DNA of 13,911 nucleotides from Clostridiales bacterium (GCA_012514045.1 JAAZBA010000263.1:1-13911); one strand, 5' to 3'; counted from the stretch's first letter, positions 1 to 7,975 are shown. The notes: generated by a model not told the origin, from the letters alone. Program-made: numbers and translations.

Positions 1-963
1 CATGCTGTTATTAAATACGTCCCGGGTTCCCTCAATAGTGAAGAAGTCTGTATCCGCTGTGAGAAGCATTACCGGCTTTGGAGCGAAGCACAGAAGAATC
101 TCGTTGTGATTTATGCCGTCTGACGCGGAATTCGCCCATATCTGCTCCGCGTCCTGGGGGTTGCCGGTTCTGATATACTCCTCGTAATTCGTGACAAACG
201 TGCCCGGAGCCGCCGCGGCGATGCGGTTATCGCATATCATCATCATTGAGGTGGCGGTACCTCCGCCGGAGCTTCCCGTGGCGCCGATTTTGGCGGGATC
301 AACTTCGGGACGTGATATCAGATAGTCAATTGCTCTCATGGCATCGGCAACAAAGTACCTTGCGATGTTGTCTCCCGCTAAAAGGCACTGATTTCCGGCA
401 TACTGGTGTTCCTGGGTTGTAGGTCCGATAATGAATTGCCCTAAGGAAGGCTCGTAATAACTTAGCCTTTCGCCCTGACCGATGGGATCCATAGTCATGA
501 CGATCAGTCCCGCTGAGGCTATGCTTCTAGCCACACGCTGATATTGCTCATACGCTTTGCCATCAGCCGCGTGTCCAAGCTGGAACAGCACAGCGCCGCA
601 GGGGTTCTTCCTCTTGTGGGGCAGATATAGATTTGCGGTCACATAGACATGAGGGCGGGATTTAAATATGATTTTTTCAATACGCATGCCGGGAACATCG
701 ACAAAACCCATGACTTTATCCTCCAGTGGGAGAGTGTTGTCATAGGGAATGCCCCCAAGACTTTTTATGAAAAGCGATCGCTTGCTCTCCGCGTACTCCT
801 CAAGCTCACGACAGGTGCGAATGCTGTCACGGGCCTCTTTTGCGGCTTTGTGGAGCTCATCGGCTCTCGCCAGGACGTGTTCCCAAAGCTTGCAGTCGAG
901 ATTGTAGTAGCTTTCACCCGGATTATACTTTTCAGCCTGAGCGATGTTTACTGTGATACTCAT
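1..963 (-). CDS. Alpha/beta hydrolase, acetylxylan-esterase-like (3' end outside window)
   Basis: The frame is open for 321 codons from the ATG at 963 to the window edge, so the C-terminus is missing. It reads as an alpha/beta-fold serine hydrolase. An oxyanion-type GH motif lies at about residues 130-131 (context LGHAADGK), the nucleophile elbow GSSGG has Ser232, and a candidate catalytic Asp304 lies in LLTADTD. The catalytic His would lie beyond the edge. No signal peptide is visible, so it should act in the cytoplasm. The ATG overlaps the stop of the upstream CapA-like gene (ATGA), which suggests translational coupling at the end of the sugar-import operon. Related families are acetylxylan esterases and other carbohydrate esterases; removal of acyl groups from the imported solute is an inference. 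A peptidase-type or other esterase role is also possible. I am sure of the fold, not of the substrate. Confidence 0.8.
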   Translation of the reverse strand, partial: MSITVNIAQAEKYNPGESYYNLDCKLWEHVLARADELHKAAKEARDSIRTCRELEEYAESKRSLFIKSLGGIPYDNTLPLEDKVMGFVDVPGMRIEKIIFKSRPHVYVTANLYLPHKRKNPCGAVLFQLGHAADGKAYEQYQRVARSIASAGLIVMTMDPIGQGERLSYYEPSLGQFIIGPTTQEHQYAGNQCLLAGDNIARYFVADAMRAIDYLISRPEVDPAKIGATGSSGGGTATSMMMICDNRIAAAAPGTFVTNYEEYIRTGNPQDAEQIWANSASDGINHNEILLCFAPKPVMLLTADTDFFTIEGTRDVFNNSM

Positions 964-2090
964 GGCGTAACCTCATCGTAGTTTTCGGACATGGTACGCA
1001 GGGCGGTTATTACGAGCTCGCGATGGGGCTCGCAGCGGTAGATGTTATGCAGCGCAAGCAGTGCAGACCTGTCGTAGCAGGGTTTATATTCTTCAATGGA
1101 TACTCCAAGGCACTTTTCGCCACCTGCCATGAGATGCAAGTAAAAGCCGCAGTTTTCCATGCAGTACTTTTTGTAGTTCTCCTCAATGAAGCCAGGAGTT
1201 TTTATCTCATCCGAGCGGCTGTAGAAGTTATCCATTATTTCCTTCGCGTCATCCGGTGAGGCAAGCCGTACCACGTTGCCATGTTTGCGGATTGGGATGT
1301 AATCGACCGAAATACCGTCATCTATGTCGATCTTCGCCAGAATGCTTGTCTGCCAGTATTCACTGTTGGAGTGATCGAACAGGAAATTGCCTTGACCATA
1401 TACGATAACCGAGCCGTTGTATTCCTCCATGCAGCTTATACAGTGGGTATGCTGACAGAGAACCACGTCCGCGCCCTTGTCGACCATCTTTCGGCATACC
1501 TTTTTAAGGTTTGGGGAGGGATATCTGTAGTGCTCCTTGCCTCCGTGGTATATAATTATGATGTAGTCGCATTTTTCACGAAGTTCGGCGATTTTATCCG
1601 GTCCGTCGAGAAAATCAAAGGGATTCGCCCCGGGTGTTGTCTCTGTCGCGATTGTGAACTCATGCTCGGCGCAGTTGAAAATGCCGATTTTTTTGCCCTC
1701 ATGGATAAATATATATGGCTTTTCGGCCTCCGCAAGGTTCATACCCGCGCCTATAAAGGGAATTGAATATTCTCTGATGATATTCAGGGTGGAGACGATT
1801 CCCTGTACACCCTGGTCAAGGATATGATTGTTTGCAAGCGTCAAAAGCGAAGGCTTGAACGCAGCGATTCCCGGAAAGGTACTTGTGGGAGCGACTAAAT
1901 TCGGTCCGGTTTTAGGTATCGGGTCAAGCTCGTCGCAGATTGGGGTTTCCAGATTGAAAATCCTGAAATCTGCGGCTTCAAGCTCCCTTAGAAGCTCGCT
2001 GCCGACCAAAGCTTCAACATCGGCGTTTTCGAAAAGTTCGTAATTAGTCTTGGTAGGTACGATATCTGCTCCGATTATTATTCTAAACAT
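960..2090 (-). CDS. CapA family protein (PGA_cap-type metallophosphatase), apparently cytoplasmic
   Basis: The 376-residue product matches the CapA/PGA_cap branch of the calcineurin-like phosphoesterases. Visible motifs are GAD at residues 7-9, NLE at 46-48, ANNHILDQG at 86-94, YHGG at 181-184 with His187, CQHTH at 212-216 and YGQGNF at 231-236. These Asp, Asn and His residues are the expected metal ligands. The protein starts directly in the first beta strand, with no signal peptide or membrane anchor, unlike CapA proteins of poly-gamma-glutamate capsule systems, so a capsule role is unlikely. Its AAGGGG ribosome binding site sits in the last codons of the upstream permease gene, 5 bp away, and its stop overlaps the hydrolase start. 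I infer an intracellular phosphatase or hydrolase acting on a product of the imported solute. The family call is firm; the reaction is unknown. Confidence 0.85.
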   Translation of the reverse strand: MFRIIIGADIVPTKTNYELFENADVEALVGSELLRELEAADFRIFNLETPICDELDPIPKTGPNLVAPTSTFPGIAAFKPSLLTLANNHILDQGVQGIVSTLNIIREYSIPFIGAGMNLAEAEKPYIFIHEGKKIGIFNCAEHEFTIATETTPGANPFDFLDGPDKIAELREKCDYIIIIYHGGKEHYRYPSPNLKKVCRKMVDKGADVVLCQHTHCISCMEEYNGSVIVYGQGNFLFDHSNSEYWQTSILAKIDIDDGISVDYIPIRKHGNVVRLASPDDAKEIMDNFYSRSDEIKTPGFIEENYKKYCMENCGFYLHLMAGGEKCLGVSIEEYKPCYDRSALLALHNIYRCEPHRELVITALRTMSENYDEVTP

Positions 2091-2095
2091 ATTTG

Positions 2096-2998
2096 TTACC
2101 CCTTTACAGCGCCTAACATTACGCCCTTCACGAAGTACTTCTGCAGGAAGGGGTAAATGGCGAGAATTGGAAGAGTAGCCACAACGATTGTTACATAACG
2201 CACCTGAAGCGACACGATCAATTTTTCTTCAAGTCCCGTAGAGTTGTCCATAAGCTCACTGGAAGCCTGTATAAGGACTCGTCTGAGAAGCACCTGTAGA
2301 GGATGGAGATTTGAGTCACTGATGTAGAGGAGGGCGGTAAAGAAGTTGTTCCAGTGGCTCACGGCATAGTAGAGAGTGATAACTGCCAGCGTAGGTGTTA
2401 TAAGCTTTATAGCGATTCTTGAAAGGATATGAATGTCGTTAGCGCCGTCAATGGAGGCGCTCTCCATGATCTCATCGGGAATCGCCGAGAACGCGCTTCG
2501 GCAAACCATGACATTGTAGGAGGTTACAAGGCCGGGGATTATCATAACCCAACGGCTGTTGTAAAGACCTATGTTGGTGATAAGCAGATAGGTGGGGATA
2601 AGACCTCCATGGAAGTACATGACAAAGGCAATCAGGAAATTGAAGAATCGCCTGCCGGAGAAAGTCGTCCTCGAAAGGGGATAGGCGGCAATAACGGTGG
2701 CGACGATATTGAAGACAGTGCCTACAACGGTATAGTATATGGTGTTGCCATAGGCGAGCCATATGCTTTTATTATTGAACATGACCTGCTTATATCCTTC
2801 AAAGGATATATCAACAGGGTAAAGCCAGACAATACCTTTGTTGATTGCTTCGCCGCCGCTCATGGATACGGCTAAAACATAAACAAATGGGTACAGAGTT
2901 ATGAAAAAGGCTACCAGGGCGAATACATAAACAAGAGCATAAAACGCCCCGTCAGAGAAAGAGCCTATAATGTCGTTCTTTTTCTTAGATAATATCAT
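2096..2998 (-). CDS. Carbohydrate ABC transporter permease, LplC/YtcP-like
   Basis: This 300-residue protein is an inner-membrane permease of the MalG-like (binding-protein-dependent) type. About six hydrophobic segments are visible, the first near residues 19-45. The cytoplasmic EAA loop that docks the ATPase lies at about residues 176-202 (EIMESASIDGAND, then a Pro at the end). The N-terminal SGGEAINKG region and the C-terminal Phe-Val-Lys-Gly-Val-Met-Leu-Gly-Ala-Val-Lys-Gly tail are typical of the LplC/YtcP group, which pairs with LplB-type permeases and large lipoprotein binding proteins. The start has a good ribosome binding site (GGGAGG) and follows the LplB-like gene after 17 bp. Substrates in this group include oligosaccharides and uronic-acid sugars; nothing here fixes which. 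No ATPase is encoded nearby. Confidence 0.93.
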   Translation of the reverse strand: MILSKKKNDIIGSFSDGAFYALVYVFALVAFFITLYPFVYVLAVSMSGGEAINKGIVWLYPVDISFEGYKQVMFNNKSIWLAYGNTIYYTVVGTVFNIVATVIAAYPLSRTTFSGRRFFNFLIAFVMYFHGGLIPTYLLITNIGLYNSRWVMIIPGLVTSYNVMVCRSAFSAIPDEIMESASIDGANDIHILSRIAIKLITPTLAVITLYYAVSHWNNFFTALLYISDSNLHPLQVLLRRVLIQASSELMDNSTGLEEKLIVSLQVRYVTIVVATLPILAIYPFLQKYFVKGVMLGAVKG

Positions 2999-3015
2999 TC
3001 AAATGCCTCCCATCC

Positions 3016-3948
3016 TTACCACAGGCTGGTGTTTGTGAGCTTGTGGCAAACCTGATTGGCGCCGAACACAAACAGGAAATTGATTACAGAGTTGAACAGC
3101 CCGACTGCGGTTGAAAAGCCGTATTCGGAGGATTCAATACCCTTTCTGTACACATATGTGGAAATAACGTCCGCCGTTTCATATACACCCGGGCTGTAGA
3201 GCAGGAATACCTTTTCAAATCCGACGCTCATTATTCGACCCAGTTGCATAATGAACAGGATCGTAATGGTAGGGGCGATCATGGGAACGGTGATATACCA
3301 GACTTCCTTAAACTTGGTGATACCGTCTATCTTTGCCGACTCGTACAGAGACGGGTCAATTCCAACTATGGCGGCAATGTATATAATAGAGCTGTAGCCG
3401 AAGGACTGCCACACACCGGAGGCAACATAAATCGTACGGAAGTACTTCGGATCCATGAGAAAGTTTATTCTCTCTCCCCCAAGCAGCGCGATGAAGTTGT
3501 TGATGATGCCGTCGTTCATGGAGAGAAAGTTCTTAATCATACCGACAACGACAACGGTTGAAATAAAGTGGGGCAGATAGCTGACGGTCTGTACAGTTTT
3601 GCGTATGGCGGTGTTCCTCAGCTCCGTTACGCACACAGCGAACAGAATCGGCACCGGGAAACCGAAAACAAGGGAATAAAGCGAAATGAGCACCGTGTTT
3701 CGTACCAATCTGTACGCAAACGGCGATCCGAAGAACTGTATGAACCATTTGAATCCCACAAACTTGCTCTTGAAGAGTCCAAGTCCGGGGCTGAACTCCT
3801 GGAAAGCTATCACAAGTCCGCCCATGGGCAGATAGCAAAAAATTATATACCAGATGAGAATTGGAAGGAACAGCAGGTAAAGGTATTTATCTCTTTTGAA
3901 AGCCTTAAGAAACCGTTCCTTTGTCATTTTTTTCTTTTGTAGAACCAT
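3016..3948 (-). CDS. Carbohydrate ABC transporter permease, LplB-like
   Basis: The 310-residue product is the MalF-like partner permease. It has a short positively charged N-terminus, a first membrane helix at about residues 22-45 and several more hydrophobic segments to the C-terminus. The EAA ATPase-docking loop is at about residues 201-226 (LYESAKIDGITKF, then VPMIAP). The internal motif SYLPHFIST near residue 123 is typical of LplB proteins. A GGGGG-containing ribosome binding site lies 8 nt before the ATG. The gene follows the binding-protein gene after about 70 bp that hold a strong hairpin, so its expression is probably lower than that of the binding protein. It should form a heterodimer with the product of the next gene in the membrane. 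Confidence 0.93.
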   Translation of the reverse strand: MVLQKKKMTKERFLKAFKRDKYLYLLFLPILIWYIIFCYLPMGGLVIAFQEFSPGLGLFKSKFVGFKWFIQFFGSPFAYRLVRNTVLISLYSLVFGFPVPILFAVCVTELRNTAIRKTVQTVSYLPHFISTVVVVGMIKNFLSMNDGIINNFIALLGGERINFLMDPKYFRTIYVASGVWQSFGYSSIIYIAAIVGIDPSLYESAKIDGITKFKEVWYITVPMIAPTITILFIMQLGRIMSVGFEKVFLLYSPGVYETADVISTYVYRKGIESSEYGFSTAVGLFNSVINFLFVFGANQVCHKLTNTSLW

Positions 3949-3970
3949 ATTTTAGCCCCCTTGCTTTGCG

Positions 3971-4009
3971 CGCTGCGGCAATTTGAGTTTGTCTCAAATT
4001 GCCGCAGCG
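3971..4009 (-). promoter_or_regulatory. Perfect 17-bp intercistronic hairpin (mRNA processing or stability element)
   Basis: Arms 3971-3987 and 3993-4009 are exact reverse complements around the 5-nt loop 3988-3992. The hairpin starts 9 bp after the stop codon of the binding-protein gene and ends 22 bp before the LplB-like start. No T-run follows on either strand, so it is not a standard intrinsic terminator. By analogy with malE-malF type operons, it probably protects the 3' end of the binding-protein message or partly blocks readthrough, giving excess binding protein over permease. Confidence 0.8.
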
Positions 4010-4018
4010 TAAGGTTAT

Positions 4019-5734
4019 TTAGCCGATTCTGTCTGACTTAGCCTGATATACGGCTGCCATATCGTCAATATGCATGTTCTTGAGTGTGTTTACATAGTCG
4101 TCATACTCTGACAAAGGACGTGTGCCTGTAATGAAAGCGACACGCATCTCACCCCAGTAGGTGGACAGGTCTGTTGCGTATGTCTTGACTGTCTCAAGCT
4201 CGTCCTCAAGGGCATAGGCGAAGCCTATTGGTATCTTGTAGAACTGTCTGATGGCAGCGTTGCGCTCACCGATTTCCGGCACATAGGCGTTGTCCCTGTG
4301 CTCCGCAAGGAGGATTCTGGGGAAAGCTCCCATATTGTTGCCCGCTACGGAGGCGTAGTTGTTTGTGCTTCTTCTCTCTGTATCAAGGATCTTTCTGCCG
4401 TTTTCTACCTTGTAGTCAACGCCTTCGATACCGTAGTAGAGCAGGTTGTTGGCTTCTTCGCTGTAAAGGAAATCGAGGAAGCAGAACACTTCGTCGGGCT
4501 TCTCACAGAACTTGGAAATTCCGAATACACCGGCAATAGGATCGAGGCCGGCAAGCTCTTTCTTGCCCCAGACTGCTGTTGTGTAAGGCTCGACTGCGCC
4601 GAATGTGAGAGGCATTGAACCATCGTTCTTCCACTCACCGTCGATAAGACGGCAGTAGGACTGGCAGTTATTCGTGTAGTGATATCCGGAACCAACCTGA
4701 TTGTTGGAGAACAGCTTGTTCTGAATGTCGTATGTGGAGGTGGACCACTCGTTGTAGAGGAGCCCTTCTGTATAAAGCTTGTTCATGTATGTGAGATAGT
4801 CGAGGTATCTGTCGTTTATGTAGGATGCCTCAACGGTCCCGTCGTTGTTGTAGTAGCCAAGTCTCAGATCGAGTCCCCACATGGAGCCCATGAATGTCTC
4901 CATACCTGCGCGCAGGAACAGAGGCCATTCGTCATCCTCGCCGTTGCCATTCAGATCGGCGCCCTTCATGGCTTTAAGCAGCTCATAGTACTCGTCCGTT
5001 GTTTTGGGGACATCAAAGCCCAGCTCGCTTGTCCATGTGAAGTTTAAAAGGGGCGCGGGGCAGTAGTCTGTGGACATGTCAACAACGGGAACGTAGAATA
5101 TTTTTCCGTCCGGTGTTGTGAGCTGACCTTTGACTGTGGGATTGTCCTCAAATCTCCAGGCGAGGTTGTAGCCGTAATCATCGTAGTAGGATGTGAGCTC
5201 TGCGAACAGACCGGATTTTATGAACTTCATGTCTTCGTCCTTAGAGGGCATCTGTACAACGTCCGGAAGATCGGCTCCTGCGGCAAGCCTCGGGTTGATG
5301 ACATCGTTGTAGGTCGTGTTCTCGAGCATTTCCATCTCGAGCTCGACATTGGCTACGCGACAGATTTCATGGCACCAGTCCATCTTATCCCACTCAAATG
5401 TGAGGGAGGAACCGTTTGTGCCTATCCAGGAAATCACCTTTGTTTCTTCGAATACGGGAGAGACGCCTGTGTAGGTTATGCCTTTCTCCTCAACGACTTC
5501 TTCTTTCTTTTCTTCCTTCTTGGGCTCTTCTTTTTTGGGTTCTTCCTTCTTCTCTTCTTTCTTGGGCTCTTCTTTCTTTTCTTCCTTCTTCTCTTCTTCC
5601 TTCTTTTCGGTGGAAGAGGTCGAGGACGACGCGGAGCTGTCCTCTGGTTTGTCCTTGGACTGACATCCGGCGAACAGACCGATTACCATCACCGCACAAA
5701 GCAGAATTGCGAGAAGCTTCTTGAACTGTTTCAC
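4019..5734 (-). CDS. Lipoprotein extracellular solute-binding protein, LplA-like
   Basis: This is the substrate receptor of the importer, a large family 1 binding protein of 571 residues. I choose the GTG at 5734 because AGGAGG lies 9 nt before it; an in-frame ATG at 5776 sits at the predicted transcription start and has no binding site. Residues 1-23 form a lipoprotein signal with the lipobox LFAG before Cys24. Residues 25-42 are Ser/Thr rich and 43-84 are almost only Lys and Glu with a few Pro, an unusually long charged spacer. The folded domain follows, with a DLNGNGEDDE loop at 260-269 that resembles the calcium-binding-like loop common in LplA proteins. The protein should be anchored outside the membrane and pass a carbohydrate-type ligand to the two permeases. 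The exact ligand cannot be read from the sequence. Confidence 0.92.
   Translation of the reverse strand: MKQFKKLLAILLCAVMVIGLFAGCQSKDKPEDSSASSSTSSTEKKEEEKKEEKKEEPKKEEKKEEPKKEEPKKEEKKEEVVEEKGITYTGVSPVFEETKVISWIGTNGSSLTFEWDKMDWCHEICRVANVELEMEMLENTTYNDVINPRLAAGADLPDVVQMPSKDEDMKFIKSGLFAELTSYYDDYGYNLAWRFEDNPTVKGQLTTPDGKIFYVPVVDMSTDYCPAPLLNFTWTSELGFDVPKTTDEYYELLKAMKGADLNGNGEDDEWPLFLRAGMETFMGSMWGLDLRLGYYNNDGTVEASYINDRYLDYLTYMNKLYTEGLLYNEWSTSTYDIQNKLFSNNQVGSGYHYTNNCQSYCRLIDGEWKNDGSMPLTFGAVEPYTTAVWGKKELAGLDPIAGVFGISKFCEKPDEVFCFLDFLYSEEANNLLYYGIEGVDYKVENGRKILDTERRSTNNYASVAGNNMGAFPRILLAEHRDNAYVPEIGERNAAIRQFYKIPIGFAYALEDELETVKTYATDLSTYWGEMRVAFITGTRPLSEYDDYVNTLKNMHIDDMAAVYQAKSDRIG
5483..5608 (-). repeat. 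Low-complexity Lys-Glu repeat in the binding protein; polypurine coding strand
   Basis: Codons 43-84 of the binding-protein gene encode degenerate repeats of KKEE and KKEEP. The coding strand here is almost all A and G, broken only by CCC proline codons and a few T residues. The tract probably forms an extended or helical charged stalk between the lipid anchor and the ligand-binding lobes. Such tracts can vary in length by strand slippage; this is an inference. Confidence 0.85.
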
Positions 5735-5782
5735 TTTGGAATTCCTCCTGTCAAATAATAATTTTGTGTTTAACACATTTTA

Positions 5783-5811
5783 ATTATAATACAGACAGGC
5801 GATTGTTTCAA
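5783..5811 (-). promoter_or_regulatory. Sigma-A promoter of the sugar-import operon
   Basis: On the minus strand TTGAAA (5811 to 5806) is followed by a 17-bp spacer and TATAAT (5788 to 5783). Transcription should start near 5776, giving a leader of about 42 nt before the GTG start at 5734. A GTATAC element abuts the -35 box, a position suited to an activator that contacts RNA polymerase. Confidence 0.8.
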
Positions 5812-5900
5812 GTATACAAATTTTGAATATCCAATGAACAAATTTTGTATACCACATATGATTGACTAAAGAATAGCCTGAGTATACAATATTTATATAC
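5812..5900. promoter_or_regulatory. Probable operator region with three GTATAC elements
   Basis: GTATAC occurs at 5812-5817, 5847-5852 and 5882-5887. The first two, with adjoining AT-rich bases (5812-5825 and 5839-5852), form an inverted repeat with one mismatch in 14. Inside them CAAATTTTG is repeated directly with a 22-bp period (5817 and 5839), close to two helical turns, as AraC-family proteins often require. The third element begins the imperfect palindrome 5882-5900 and overlaps the -10 box of the regulator promoter. I infer binding by the adjacent AraC-type regulator. Confidence 0.6.
5862..5890 (+). promoter_or_regulatory. Sigma-A promoter of the AraC-type regulator gene
   Basis: TTGACT (5862-5867), a 17-bp spacer and TACAAT (5885-5890) face the regulator gene. 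The start of transcription should be near 5897, about 25 nt before the TTG start codon. The -10 box shares bases with a GTATAC element, which would allow autorepression. Confidence 0.75.
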
Positions 5901-5921
5901 TGTTATAAGGAGGAGAAAAGA

Positions 5922-7949
5922 TTGAGAAAGCTTTTCAGCAAGCTTACGTATAAATCATTTCTTATATATTTTTCAATCATTTTTGTCGTGTCCTCCTTGC
6001 TGACCCTCAGCGTTTATTCAATAAGCGTCACAAACGAGCAAAGGGAATACACCGCGAAGACAGACCGCGCCTTTGAAGCCTACGCCGGCAGTATCGAAGA
6101 CAAGTTTGAGAACATTACCAGAGCAATGAACCTGTTTTTTTCTGCGCGCTGGTACACCCACTACATAACCTCAAGCGAGGTATATTCCACGGAATTCGAT
6201 CCGCTTAGCCGCTCTGACATAAGCAGGCAGATTACAAGGAGCACCATAGGCTTCGACTTCATTGACGATGTGATGATCGTTGTGCCGGAGAAGGAGACAG
6301 TCATCAATTCAATCGGCTGGTTTTCCTTTTCCGATTATGAATTCTTCTTTGGCGATATCGGCATAACCATGGACCAAGACAAGGCCTGCGAGTTTTCATG
6401 CCTTGACGAAAGAAAGAGCTTCTTTACCATTAAGGACTATAACCTTAAGCTGTACCCGGCGTATATTTGCGTGGTGCTGAACAAACCAGCGCTTTACCAG
6501 TATTTTGAAGAGCTTATAGATGAGAATATGGAGTACTTCGCCGTATACCTTGACAACGATCTGATTTATGAATACGGTACATCGAGTGATAACACGTATG
6601 CCTTGTCCCGCGGGGGAGTCAGCGCCCCAAAGCTTCTGATTGAAGCTGAATACGAAAGCTTTTACAGCCGCAGGAAAATACTTCCCGCAATCATCCTGCT
6701 TGAGCTTTTTATTCTCACCATATCTGTTACTATTTCTCTCTTCCTGCTTTGGCTTAACATATTCCCTTTGGATAAGCTTATAAAGAAGGTCACGCCTGTG
6801 GAGTATAAGTCTACACTTGACGCGTACAGACATCTTGACACCCATATCGAGACCATATCCGCCGACAACGAAAGGCTGCAGGATGAGTACAACATGATCG
6901 ACGCCTCCATGAGGAATATAATTTCCATGTACAAAAACGAATACATATTCTCCATGCTGACAAACCCGGATTTCGACTTTAATGACGAGTATATTCTGAG
7001 CATAATCCCCTGGGTGCAGGACAGACTGCCCTTTATCCTGATTATTGCCGACAGGAAGGATTTCGCTCTGGAGCATAGCGAGAAGGAGCTTGCGAGCGTA
7101 TGTAATGAGTACAGAAATTGCGAGCTTTACAGACTACTCACAGGGGAATATCTTATTATTCTGTGGAGCAGATCATGGGAGCTAAATAACAGTCACCGTC
7201 TTGAGATTACATCCGCTGTCTCCGCGGCTTTAAACAATGACTATTTCGTTGTCTCCTCCCGGGTAATGACTGACCCCTACCATATCTGCGGCACTTATAT
7301 TCAGCTCAAGGAGGAGCTTTTGTCTCTTCGCAAAGCGTATACCGATTTGCCCCTGACCCTTCAAATACAGCTTATAAACAAAATTCTGCGCAATTCCTTT
7401 AACGACTGCTGCGTTATTCTGAATGAGGCAAGAAATGTATATACCCCCGACGCGTTCTTTACGTTTCTTTTGAAGCTTTCACGAGAATACGGCATCGACG
7501 TGTCCTCTTCCGTGAAGAACTACGAAAGATATAGAAACATCGGAACGGACGATGAGCTGTGGAATGTCAACACAAGCCTTACAAGTGACATCTGTAAGCA
7601 CCTGAGCGATGCGAAGCGCAAAAGCTATGACAACACCGCGGCTCTCATAAAGAACTACATCGACAAAAATTATGCCTCTCCTGACATGTCGCTGAAGAAA
7701 TTGTCCGACAGGTTTTCCATCGACAGCACACTTATATCCCGGGTTTTCAAGATACAGTACAGTATGAACTTCAGCGAGTATCTATTGGAAAAGCGTATTC
7801 ACAAATCCATCAGGCTTATGAAAAGTTATCCGGACATGAATCTGTCAGATATTTCCGAGCAAACAGGCTACACAAACTATCTCTCCTTCAAAAGAGCCTT
7901 TATCCGCTACCAGGGAATCGCTCCCAAGGAGTATAGGGACATGCTTTAA
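5922..7949 (+). CDS. Membrane-bound AraC-family transcriptional regulator (YesN-like DNA-binding domain)
   Basis: The 675-residue product starts with TTG; AAGGAGG lies 8 nt before it. A first membrane helix is at about residues 12-34, an extracytoplasmic sensory region at about 35-250, and a second helix at about 253-277. A cytoplasmic middle region then leads to a C-terminal AraC-type domain with two helix-turn-helix units (about 577-675, ending IAPKEYRDML). This layout is typical of one-component sensors found beside LplA-type sugar importers. It is transcribed away from the transporter operon, and the shared intergenic region carries repeats suited to an AraC dimer. I infer that it senses the external solute, directly or through the binding protein, and activates the operon. 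I see no kinase or receiver domain. The ligand is unknown. Confidence 0.9.
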   Translation: MRKLFSKLTYKSFLIYFSIIFVVSSLLTLSVYSISVTNEQREYTAKTDRAFEAYAGSIEDKFENITRAMNLFFSARWYTHYITSSEVYSTEFDPLSRSDISRQITRSTIGFDFIDDVMIVVPEKETVINSIGWFSFSDYEFFFGDIGITMDQDKACEFSCLDERKSFFTIKDYNLKLYPAYICVVLNKPALYQYFEELIDENMEYFAVYLDNDLIYEYGTSSDNTYALSRGGVSAPKLLIEAEYESFYSRRKILPAIILLELFILTISVTISLFLLWLNIFPLDKLIKKVTPVEYKSTLDAYRHLDTHIETISADNERLQDEYNMIDASMRNIISMYKNEYIFSMLTNPDFDFNDEYILSIIPWVQDRLPFILIIADRKDFALEHSEKELASVCNEYRNCELYRLLTGEYLIILWSRSWELNNSHRLEITSAVSAALNNDYFVVSSRVMTDPYHICGTYIQLKEELLSLRKAYTDLPLTLQIQLINKILRNSFNDCCVILNEARNVYTPDAFFTFLLKLSREYGIDVSSSVKNYERYRNIGTDDELWNVNTSLTSDICKHLSDAKRKSYDNTAALIKNYIDKNYASPDMSLKKLSDRFSIDSTLISRVFKIQYSMNFSEYLLEKRIHKSIRLMKSYPDMNLSDISEQTGYTNYLSFKRAFIRYQGIAPKEYRDML

Positions 7950-7975
7950 ACCATCAACACTTCAAAAGAATAGAA

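Noticed and set aside
1281..1766. Long plus-strand open frame opposite the CapA-like gene
   Set aside because: It lies wholly antisense to a gene with clear family motifs, has no convincing ribosome binding site and encodes no recognisable domain.
5369..5758. Plus-strand frames rich in Phe, Leu and Ser that look like membrane proteins
   Set aside because: They are the antisense reading of the Lys-Glu repeat tract; the hydrophobicity is a by-product of the polypyrimidine strand.
6396..7076. 226-codon minus-strand open frame opposite the AraC-type regulator
   Set aside because: It mirrors the codon usage of the real gene, lacks a binding site and has no recognisable motif.
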